A stretch of DNA of 64,000 bases. It comes from Nocardioides nitrophenolicus (lineage in GTDB: Bacteria; Actinomycetota; Actinomycetes; Propionibacteriales; Nocardioidaceae). The position numbers and the translations under genes were made by a program. This document shows positions 7,637-12,538 of this stretch, one piece after another; position 1 is the first letter of the stretch, and each line of letters begins with the position of its first letter. Under the pieces are notes generated by a model, which was not told the origin of the DNA, made no database searches, and worked only from the letters and a program-made list of their open reading frames with translations. The stretch lies in assembly GCF_016907515.1 (NCBI RefSeq), contig NZ_JAFBBY010000001.1, forward strand, positions 2,232,001-2,296,000, written 5' to 3'.

Positions 7637-7712
7637 TGGTGCCTCCGGCCGGACTCGAACCGGCAACCTCTCGGGTAGGAGCCGAGCGCTCTGTCCGTTG
7701 AGCCACGGAGGC
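7637..7712 (-). tRNA. tRNA-Arg(CCT)
   Basis: Loop CTCCTAC between CTCGG and CCGAG gives CCT. Acceptor GCCTCCG/CGGAGGC, T-arm GCCGG/CCGGC, A73 and CCA encoded. Confidence 0.95.
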
Positions 7713-7723
7713 ATGGGGATGGG

Positions 7724-7798
7724 TACTCCGCCTGGGACTCGAACCCAGATTCATGCCCGATGAAGAGTCGGGTGCACGGCCGATTGTGCGAGCGGAGC
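7724..7798 (-). tRNA. tRNA-Lys(CTT)
   Basis: Loop CTCTTCA between CCCGA and TCGGG gives CTT, with C at 37. Acceptor GCTCCGC/GCGGAGT, D-arm GCAC/GTGC, T-arm CTGGG/CCCAG. No encoded CCA. Confidence 0.85.
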
Positions 7799-7819
7799 AA
7801 GAGCCCTCGGAGGGGCCGG

Positions 7820-7887
7820 TAGCGGGGCCGCGAGTCGAACGCAGACCGACGGGCTTATGAGACCCATGGCGTCACCCGACACCCGCT
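7820..7887 (-). tRNA. tRNA-Met(CAT)-like gene, short and degenerate
   Basis: Loop CTCATAA gives CAT, stem pairs TGGGT/GCCCG use two wobbles. Acceptor AGCGGGT/CCCCGCT has one mismatch. The total length is only about 68 nt because the D-arm is reduced to a stub. Could also be an Ile2-type (lysidine) tRNA or a decayed copy. Confidence 0.55.
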
Positions 7888-7915
7888 TCGTACGACGCGG
7901 CAACCCGCGTCGACG

Positions 7916-7991
7916 TGGCTGCGTGGGTAGGAATCGAACCTACGAGGGCGTGGTTCAGAGCCACGCTGGCCTTCCAACAGACCACCACGCA
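7916..7991 (-). tRNA. tRNA-Gln(CTG)
   Basis: Loop CTCTGAA between CGTGG and CCACG gives CTG. Acceptor TGCGTGG/CCACGCA, T-arm GTAGG/CCTAC, G73 and CCA encoded. Confidence 0.94.
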
Positions 7992-7999
7992 TCGTTGCG

Positions 8000-8071
8000 C
8001 TCCCCGACCAGGACTCGAACCTGGAACCGTCGTCTTAACAGGACGCTGCGCTGCCATTGCGCCACCGAGGA
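8000..8071 (-). tRNA. tRNA-Asn(GTT)
   Basis: Loop CTGTTAA gives GTT. Acceptor TCCTCGG/TCGGGGA, G73, T-arm CCAGG/CCTGG. No encoded CCA. Confidence 0.92.
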
Positions 8072-8097
8072 ATGACCGCCCGCACCGGGCGGGTATC

Positions 8098-8172
8098 TGG
8101 TGCCTCCGGCAGGTGTCGAACCCGCGCAGGTCCGCTGAGAAGGCGGGTGCCCATCCAGTAGGCGACGGAGGC
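8098..8172 (-). tRNA. tRNA-Arg(TCT)
   Basis: Loop CTTCTCA gives TCT. Acceptor GCCTCCG/CGGAGGC identical to tRNA-Arg(CCT) of the array; CCA encoded. The T-arm GCGGG/CCTGC has one mismatch. Confidence 0.88.
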
Positions 8173-8186
8173 AGGGGGGCCGGGGC

Positions 8187-8263
8187 TGGTGCTCCGCCTG
8201 GGACTCGAACCCAGATCCATGCCCGGGTAAAAGCCGGGTGCACGCCGATTGTGCGAGCGGAGC
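8187..8263 (-). tRNA. tRNA-Lys(TTT)
   Basis: Loop CTTTTAC between CCCGG and CCGGG gives TTT. Acceptor GCTCCGC/GCGGAGC; body closely similar to tRNA-Lys(CTT) at 7724, so the two probably arose by duplication. CCA encoded. Confidence 0.94.
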
Positions 8264-8269
8264 GAGAGG

Positions 8270-8342
8270 CCCCCAGGGCAGGACTCGAACCTGCGTCGAC
8301 CGGATTCAAAGTCCGGCTGCCCAGCCTCCAGAGCACCTGGGG
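8270..8342 (-). tRNA. tRNA-Gln(TTG)
   Basis: Loop CTTTGAA between CCGGA and TCCGG gives TTG. Acceptor CCCCAGG/CCTGGGG, T-arm GCAGG/CCTGC, G73. No encoded CCA. Confidence 0.93.
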
Positions 8343-8370
8343 TCACCGACACCCGAGCGGGGTGTCGCGG

Positions 8371-8443
8371 TGGGACCGGCTGGGATCGAACCAGCGACCT
8401 CCCGGGCTTCAACCGGGCGCACAACCTGCTGTGCTTCGGCCCC
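8371..8443 (-). tRNA. tRNA-Phe(GAA)
   Basis: Loop TTGAAGC between CCCGG and CCGGG gives GAA. Acceptor GGGGCCG/CGGTCCC, T-arm GCTGG/CCAGC, A73. No encoded CCA. Confidence 0.92.
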
Positions 8444-8456
8444 ATGAAGGGGAAGT

Positions 8457-8532
8457 TGGTCGGCCTGGAGGGACTCGAACCCCCGCACGTACGGTGTGTA
8501 AGACCGCTGCTCTGCCGCTGAGCCACAGGCCG
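8457..8532 (-). tRNA. tRNA-Val(TAC)
   Basis: Loop CTTACAC gives TAC. Acceptor CGGCCTG/CAGGCCG, A73 and CCA encoded. Confidence 0.93.
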
Positions 8533-8568
8533 GTGACCGGCCCGACCAGAGTGGTTGGACTGGATCGG

Positions 8569-8641
8569 TCGGAATGGTCGGGCTCGAACCGACGACCTCG
8601 GGGTCCCGGACCCCGCGCGCTTCCTGCTGCGCCACATTCCG
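8569..8641 (-). tRNA. tRNA-Pro(CGG), C33
   Basis: Stem CGGGG/CCCCG with loop TCCGGGA gives CGG, but position 33 is C where nearly all tRNAs have U. Acceptor CGGAATG/CATTCCG. No encoded CCA. Confidence 0.88.
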
Positions 8642-8642
8642 T

Positions 8643-8720
8643 TGGTCGACCAGGGAGGATTTGAACCTCCGACCGCCTCGTTATCAGCGAGGTGCCCACA
8701 CCGGACCGGGCTCCTGGTCG
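8643..8720 (-). tRNA. tRNA-Ile(GAT)
   Basis: Loop CTGATAA between CCTCG and CGAGG gives GAT. Acceptor CGACCAG/CTGGTCG, CCA encoded. T-loop TTCAAAT differs from the TTCGANT of its neighbours. Only 1 bp from tRNA-Pro(CGG). Confidence 0.94.
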
Positions 8721-8721
8721 T

Positions 8722-8796
8722 TGGTCGGAATGGTCGGGCTCGAACCGACGACCTCTCGGTCCCCGACCGAGTGCGCTACCGCTGCGCCACATCCCG
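8722..8796 (-). tRNA. tRNA-Pro(GGG), C33
   Basis: Stem CTCGG/CCGAG with loop TCGGGGA gives GGG; position 33 is C. Acceptor CGGGATG/CATTCCG, CCA encoded. The 3' half is nearly identical to tRNA-Pro(CGG). Confidence 0.9.
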
Positions 8797-8797
8797 A

Positions 8798-8873
8798 TGG
8801 TCGGTGCGGCCGGGCTCGAACCGGCGTCCTCCCGGTCCCAGGCCGGGCGCGCTTCCTGCTGCGCTACGCACCG
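8798..8873 (-). tRNA. tRNA-Pro(TGG), C33
   Basis: Stem CCCGG/CCGGG with loop CCTGGGA gives TGG; position 33 is C. Acceptor CGGTGCG/CGCACCG, CCA encoded. Confidence 0.9.
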
Positions 8874-8874
8874 T

Positions 8875-8962
8875 TGGTACCCACCCCCGGACTCGAACCG
8901 GGACGCCCCGAGGGGCACCAGGACCTGAGCCTGGCGCGTCTACCTGGTTCCGCCAGGCGGGC
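8875..8962 (-). tRNA. tRNA-Leu(CAG)
   Basis: Class II tRNA. Stem CCAGG/CCTGG with loop CTCAGGT gives CAG. Variable arm TGCCCCTCGGGGCG, acceptor GCCCGCC/GGTGGGT, CCA encoded. Confidence 0.93.
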
Positions 8963-8976
8963 ATGCTTCTACTGCG

Positions 8977-9048
8977 AGCAGACGGCGGGGATCGAACCCG
9001 CTCCTCCGGCATGGCAAGCCGGTGTGCTGCCAGGTGCACCTCGTCCGC
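8977..9048 (-). tRNA. tRNA-Gly(GCC)
   Basis: Loop TTGCCAT between CCGGC and GCCGG gives GCC. Acceptor GCGGACG/CGTCTGC, D-arm GTGC/GCAC, U73. No encoded CCA. Confidence 0.92.
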
Positions 9049-9079
9049 GAACCCCGGGTTGGCCGCCGGGTCGGCTGGG

Positions 9080-9151
9080 TGGAGACCGTCGGAATCGAAC
9101 CGACCGCACGGACCGTGCAAAGGTCTGTCGCCCCCTTGGAACATGGGCCCC
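9080..9151 (-). tRNA. tRNA-Ala(TGC)
   Basis: Loop TTTGCAC gives TGC. Acceptor GGGGCCC/GGTCTCC carries one mismatch, the first anticodon-stem pair is A-C, and the D-arm pairs poorly, so activity is doubtful. No encoded CCA. Confidence 0.75.
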
Positions 9152-9180
9152 CGCGTGGTCCTCACGTGGACCAGTCGTCG

Positions 9181-9266
9181 TACCCACCGAGGGAGTCGAA
9201 CCCTCACGCGCGCGTGGCGCACACGGCTCTCAACCGTGCCTGTCTACCTGGTTCCAGCAGGTGGGT
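9181..9266 (-). tRNA. tRNA-Leu(GAG)
   Basis: Class II tRNA. Stem CACGG/CCGTG with loop TTGAGAG gives GAG. Acceptor ACCCACC/GGTGGGT. No encoded CCA. Confidence 0.92.
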
Positions 9267-9267
9267 G

Positions 9268-9361
9268 TGGTGCTCTCGGTGGGAGTCGAACCCACACGCC
9301 ACGAGGGCGCCGCTACTTGAGAATCCGTCAGGCTGCCACTACCTCATGGGGCGAGTCGAGC
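9268..9361 (-). tRNA. tRNA-Leu-like class II gene, probable anticodon CAA, damaged stems
   Basis: A class II body with T-arm GTGGG/CCCAC, variable arm around CGCC CTCG TGGCG and CCA encoded. The most Leu-like loop is CTCAAGT (anticodon CAA), but its stem GGATT/AGCGG has only two good pairs. The acceptor GCTCGAC/CGAGAGC pairs at only four positions; a register shifted by two gives GGTGCTC/GAGCACC. It shares its first base with tRNA-Glu. Confidence 0.55.
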
Positions 9362-9432
9362 ACCGTGGACGGGGATCGAACCCGCGCGGCCCGCTTTGAA
9401 AGAGCGGATGGGCAGCCAGCAGCCACCACGGC
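9361..9432 (-). tRNA. tRNA-Glu(TTC)
   Basis: Loop CTTTCAA between CCGCT and AGCGG gives TTC. Acceptor GCCGTGG/CCACGGT, G73. No encoded CCA. Confidence 0.92.
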
Positions 9433-9437
9433 AAGCG

Positions 9438-9509
9438 CGCTCCCGAGGAGAATCGAACTCGCGACCTTCCGCTCGACAGGCGGCAGCGCTGCCTCTGCGC
9501 CACGGGAGC
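9438..9509 (-). tRNA. tRNA-Asp(GTC)
   Basis: Loop CTGTCGA between CCGC and GCGG gives GTC. Acceptor GCTCCCG/CGGGAGC, G73; T-arm has one mismatch. No encoded CCA. Confidence 0.9.
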
Positions 9510-9515
9510 ATCGTG

Positions 9516-9600
9516 CGGAAGGCGGAGGAGTCGAACCCCATGGCCGTGGCCACGACCCAGGTAGCAAGCGGGCACCGGGACCTCCCCTGCGTCACCTTCC
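9516..9600 (-). tRNA. tRNA-Ser(GCT)
   Basis: Class II tRNA. Loop TTGCTAC gives GCT, with a C-C mismatch closing the loop (CCCGC/CTGGG). Variable arm TGGCC AC GGCCA, acceptor GGAAGGT/GCCTTCC, G73. Confidence 0.82.
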
Positions 9601-9605
9601 ATCTG

Positions 9606-9693
9606 CGGAGGAGGCGAGGATCGAACTCGCACGCCCCGTAGGGCCTTCCGTTTTCGAGACGGCTGCCGTCGCCTGCCATCGGCTGGCTCCTCC
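9606..9693 (-). tRNA. tRNA-Ser(CGA)
   Basis: Class II tRNA. Loop CTCGAAA between CCGT and ACGG gives CGA. Acceptor GGAGGAG/CTCCTCC, T-arm GCGAG/CTCGC, G73. Confidence 0.92.
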
Positions 9694-9698
9694 ATGCG

Positions 9699-9780
9699 TG
9701 CGCCGGGCAGGACTCGAACCTGCGATGCCCGAAGGCGACGGGGTTACAACCCGCTGCAATAGCCGCTATGCGACCGACGC
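9699..9780 (-). tRNA. tRNA-Tyr(GTA)
   Basis: Class II tRNA. Stem GCGGG/CCCGT with loop TTGTAAC gives GTA. Acceptor GCGTCGG/CCGGCGC, A73. First tRNA of the contiguous array. Confidence 0.92.
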
Positions 9781-9871
9781 GTGTGCCGCAGCGCTTGGCC
9801 CCACGACGTCTCCGCCGTGGTCGCTGCGGCGGCAGGACGCCGCTCCCCGAGCTGGGGTCCGGCTCCTGCCT

Positions 9872-9895
9872 GATGCTGTCCACTGTTGAGTTCGC
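9872..9895 (-). promoter_or_regulatory. BoxA-like leader element upstream of the array (right copy of 17-bp repeat)
   Basis: On the minus strand this reads GAACTCAACAG followed by TGGACAGCATC. GAACTCAACAG-type sequences are common in actinobacterial stable-RNA leaders, where they act as antitermination or processing signals (established for rRNA leaders; inferred here). A related copy (ACTCAACAGCAGCATC) precedes tRNA-Trp at 10110-10127. The 254-bp stretch 9781-10034 around it has no gene. Its only other feature is a minus-strand hairpin CCCCGCC/GGTGGGG with loop GAAC at about 9904-9921, which could terminate the tRNA-Trp transcript. Confidence 0.5.
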
Positions 9896-10034
9896 CCCCA
9901 CTCCCCACCGTTCGGCGGGGTCTGGGTCGGGATCGGCTTCCCACGGCCCTTCGACCGTTAGCCCGGTGCCTCGATGCGGCCAGACCTCTCGGCCTGGTCG
10001 CGGGTCCGGTGCCCGTGGGACCTTCCACGATTCG

Positions 10035-10107
10035 CATGGGCGGAGGGACTCGAACCCCCAGCCGCCGGTTTTGGAGACCGGTGCGCTACCAGTTGCGCTA
10101 CGCCCAT
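10035..10107 (-). tRNA. tRNA-Trp(CCA)
   Basis: Loop CTCCAAA between CCGGT and ACCGG gives CCA. Acceptor ATGGGCG/CGCCCAT, G73. Stands alone 254 bp upstream of the contiguous array and has its own leader-like element. Confidence 0.93.
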
Positions 10108-10151
10108 TCGATGCTGCTGTTGAGTTGTCGCGACTACCCCTGACATGACGA

Positions 10152-10196
10152 AAGGGCCGCTCCTGCGAGACGTCTGCCTCGGCTGGAGCGGCCCTT
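10152..10196 (-). terminator. Strong hairpin terminator
   Basis: A perfect 12-bp stem (AAGGGCCGCTCC / GGAGCGGCCCTT) with a 21-nt loop, followed on the minus strand by TTTCGTC. It lies 29 bp after the stop of the 65-residue gene and before tRNA-Trp. Hairpins of this AAAGGGCC/GGCCCTTT style are common in actinophage genomes. Confidence 0.8.
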
Positions 10197-10225
10197 CCCG
10201 TGTCTGGGTCTGGGTGCTGGTGCAC

Positions 10226-10423
10226 TCAGGTCACGGGCGGCTCCAGGCGCTCCGACGGCAGCCACTGGTGGCCATTGGTCGACTCGATACCGAAGGTGGC
10301 GACAGGTCGCTTCGCGACCTTCAGCTCGACGGACGTCACGGAGGCAGCACACATCGCACGATCCGCGTTCCCGCGGACCGTGACACTGAGGCTGCGATAC
10401 CTGCGCACGTTCCCGTCCTTCAT
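10226..10423 (-). CDS. Small 65-residue protein, possibly phage-derived
   Basis: 65 residues starting MKDGNVRRYRSLSVTV. Third codon positions are mostly G or C, a GAGGG lies 10 bases before the ATG, and a strong terminator follows the stop; together these support a real gene. The sequence is mixed in charge with no membrane segment and ends in HQWLPSERLEPPVT. I do not recognise the family. Position next to the tRNA array, size and terminator style suggest a remnant of the mobile element that delivered the array. Confidence 0.55.
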   Translation of the reverse strand: MKDGNVRRYRSLSVTVRGNADRAMCAASVTSVELKVAKRPVATFGIESTNGHQWLPSERLEPPVT

Positions 10424-11154
10424 CTCCGCCGAGCCCTCATGGCCCGTTCACCATCAACGATAGAGAACCCCACCGAAACGGCCTAACGACTTTTCGTGCG
10501 CATCCAGCTGTGTCCCACGAGCCGACGAGGGAGGCTGGTTGAGCGGCCCCGCCAGGGTCTGTCCCGCGAGCCCAAACTTGTCGGCACCACCGAGCGGAGT
10601 GCACCCGGTCTCGGGCACCGGAGCCGGGCGTGCCAAGGCCGCGATCAAGTACGCCGAGGGAGACCACCGGGCGATCCTCTACCCGACCCAGCACTGTTAG
10701 TGCGGACGATGGCAACAGCGTTCGACGCCGCCGTCGACCTCGCGCATGTCATCGAGCGGCTGGAGTCCACCGCCATCGCCGGGAATCCGACAGGTCCCCG
10801 GCATCAACCCGTGGGTCACCCCAGTCTCGGGTTGATCAGGCGGGTGAGGGCTGAGGGCTGACTGGTGGCCAGCGAGGGTCTGGAGCGAGACGGGCCCGAC
10901 GGGCCGCCCACGTCGCTGGCCCTCCTCGGGAACTTGGGATTCTTCGCGTCGGCGCTTCATCCAGAGGGCGCCTTTCCGCTACTCGATTTCTCTCCTGCCC
11001 CCGTGGATGCCCCTTCGTGGGTCTCGCCCGGTTGGCGAGGCCGCTTGCGTGTTGCTCCGACGACAGGAGTGTGGCGCGCAGGTGGGTCAGATGACGGTGG
11101 GAGATCGGCGCGAGTGATCGGCGCACTGGCGAGCTAGCGATGCTAGAGATGCCG
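10424..11154. other. 731-bp gene-poor stretch between the array and tRNA-Thr
   Basis: No convincing gene. A plus-strand fragment at 10591-10698 (GTG CAC ... TAG) reads like coding sequence (GRAKAAIKYAEGDHRAILYP) but has no start region or RBS. Another at about 10700-10800 (FDAAVDLAHVIERLESTAIA) is also protein-like. These look like broken pieces of former genes, as expected at a decayed integration site beside a tRNA gene. A possible minus-strand promoter for the 65-residue gene (TTAGGC, 18 bp, TATCGT) lies near 10464-10493. Confidence 0.45.
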
Positions 11155-11185
11155 GCAGGTCAGAGGCAATGTGCCTCTGACCTGC
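11155..11185 (-). terminator. Terminator of tRNA-Thr
   Basis: A perfect 14-bp stem with loop ATG (GCAGGTCAGAGGCA / TGCCTCTGACCTGC), 5 bp beyond the 3' end of tRNA-Thr. Confidence 0.85.
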
Positions 11186-11190
11186 TGGGA

Positions 11191-11266
11191 TGGAGCCGCC
11201 TGTCGGAATCGAACCGACGACCTAATCATTACGAGTGATTCGCTCTACCGACTGAGCTAAGGCGGC
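11191..11266 (-). tRNA. tRNA-Thr(CGT), canonical housekeeping copy
   Basis: Loop CTCGTAA between AATCA and TGATT gives CGT. Acceptor GCCGCCT/AGGCGGC, D-arm GCTC/GAGC, T-arm GTCGG/CCGAC, CCA encoded. All conserved bases are in place, in contrast to several array tRNAs. It has its own terminator. Confidence 0.97.
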
Positions 11267-11330
11267 GCGCCGCCCGAGGGCGACCGCGGAAGCATACCGG
11301 CGTCGGGGAGACAGCGGCGAATCGGCCCGG

Positions 11331-11492
11331 TCAGGCGGCGCGGACGATGCGCTCCTCGACGTGGCTCTGGGGGCTGCCGCACCAGCAGGTGAAGTGGACG
11401 AGGAAGCCCTCGGGACCGTTGTCGATGCCGGTCAGCTGCTCGGGGAAGATCAGCTCGCGGCGGCCGCAGGCGGGGCAGTCGTGGGTGAACAT
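11331..11492 (-). CDS. 53-residue zinc-ribbon protein
   Basis: A 54-codon frame with ATG at 11492 and GGAGG 6 bases upstream. The product has two cysteine pairs: CPAC after MFTHD, and CWC after VHFT, consistent with one zinc ribbon; the C-terminus is acidic then basic (SHVEERIVRAA). Small zinc-ribbon proteins of this type are common and mostly uncharacterised in Actinobacteria. It lies divergently to the LysR gene. Too short for standard ORF listing, but the RBS, codon usage and Cys spacing support it. Confidence 0.8.
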   Translation of the reverse strand: MFTHDCPACGRRELIFPEQLTGIDNGPEGFLVHFTCWCGSPQSHVEERIVRAA

Positions 11493-11583
11493 CGGAGGCC
11501 TCCTTCGGGCGTCTCGGGTGGGCGCCCTTCCATGGTCCGACGGTGGGCGCTCAAGGGGTAGGCTCTCTTTCCAGCCAGTCCCA

Positions 11584-11596
11584 TAGGGAATCCCTA
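11584..11596. promoter_or_regulatory. Candidate LysR operator (T-N11-A palindrome)
   Basis: TAGGGAATCCCTA is a 6-bp perfect inverted repeat around one base and fits the T-N11-A rule of LysR-type sites. It ends 11 bp before the LysR start codon, immediately before its AGAGGAGG ribosome site, which suits autorepression. Confidence 0.5.
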
Positions 11597-11607
11597 GAGG
11601 AGGTCGG

Positions 11608-12525
11608 ATGCTGTCGCTGCATCAGCTGACCTGCTTCCTCGCGACCTACGAGCACCGATCGCTGACCCGGGCGGCCGAGGAGCTGGGCTATGCGCAGCCG
11701 TCGGTCTCGGAGCAGGTGCGGGGACTCGAACGATCGCTGGGGGTGCAGCTGTTCCGGCGGGTCGGGCGGGGCGTGGTGCCGACGACGGCGGCAGACACCT
11801 TCCGGCCGCACGCGGAGAAGGTGCTGGCGGCCGCCGACGAGGCGCAGCGGGCGGTCGCGAGCATCCGGTCGCTGGAGACGGGGACGATCAGGTTCGGGAT
11901 GTTCGGCGTCGCACGGCTGTACGGCGGCGCGGACCTGGTGGCCGACGTGCTGGAGCGCTACCCGGGGGTCCGGGTGGAGCTGGTGGGCCGGCACTCGATG
12001 GACGTGCAGGAGAACCTGCGCCGCGGGCGGCTGGAGGCGGCGGTGATCGCGGTGGCGGGTCTGTCGAGCGAGGGGATGACGATCACGCCGATCGCGCGCG
12101 ACGAGCTGGTCTACGTCTCGGCCGACCCCAGCCGGCTGACCGGGCCGGTGACCGCGAAGCGGCTGGCCGAGGCGTCCCTGGTCATGCCGGAGAGCACCTA
12201 TCGCGACTCCGACTCGGGGCGGATCGTGCTACGGCAGATGCTGCACGAGGCCGGCTACAACCCGAGCACCCGGATCGAGGTCGAGGACGTCGAGAACGCC
12301 ATCGAGCTGGTCGGGCGTGGGCTCGCCGACACCGTCACCAACAAGGCCGCGGCCGTGCAGCTGGTGCCCCGGCTCGCGCCGAACGCCGGCTGGGTGTCGC
12401 TGCGGCCCCGGATCTACGACACGATGGCGATCGTGCACCGGGCGGGCGCGACCCTGTCGCCCGCCGCGCGGCTGATGATCGAGCTCGCCACCCAGCGGAT
12501 CCGGGGGATCATGGAGCCGGTGTGA
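11608..12525 (+). CDS. LysR-family transcriptional regulator
   Basis: 305 residues. The N-terminal helix-turn-helix (about 1-60) is typical: LHQLTCFLATYEHRSLTRAA, YAQPSVSEQVRGLERSLG, LFRRVGRGVVPT. The rest is the two-lobed periplasmic-binding-like effector domain (IRFGMFGVARLYG at about 92). The start is the ATG at 11608 with AGGAGG 7 bases upstream. No obvious target gene lies divergently except the zinc-ribbon gene; the downstream hydrolase is convergent. The effector is unknown. Confidence 0.95.
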   Translation: MLSLHQLTCFLATYEHRSLTRAAEELGYAQPSVSEQVRGLERSLGVQLFRRVGRGVVPTTAADTFRPHAEKVLAAADEAQRAVASIRSLETGTIRFGMFGVARLYGGADLVADVLERYPGVRVELVGRHSMDVQENLRRGRLEAAVIAVAGLSSEGMTITPIARDELVYVSADPSRLTGPVTAKRLAEASLVMPESTYRDSDSGRIVLRQMLHEAGYNPSTRIEVEDVENAIELVGRGLADTVTNKAAAVQLVPRLAPNAGWVSLRPRIYDTMAIVHRAGATLSPAARLMIELATQRIRGIMEPV

Positions 12526-12538
12526 GCCTCACTGGTGG

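Noticed and set aside
6084..9780. Regular spaced repeats that look like a CRISPR array
   Set aside because: The recurring TTCGAACC-type units are tRNA T-arms; spacing is irregular, full tRNA folds explain them and no cas genes are present.
8555..9889. 444-codon plus-strand frame across the tRNA array
   Set aside because: Its product is the translation of repeated tRNA T-arm sequences read on the wrong strand.
10496..10861. 121-codon frame downstream of the array
   Set aside because: No RBS, mixed coding character, and the two protein-like fragments are in different frames; treated as debris.
9080..11266. Shared GTCGGAATCGAACCGAC between tRNA-Ala and tRNA-Thr as att sites
   Set aside because: It is the conserved T-arm common to many tRNAs, too short and at the wrong place for a specific attachment repeat.
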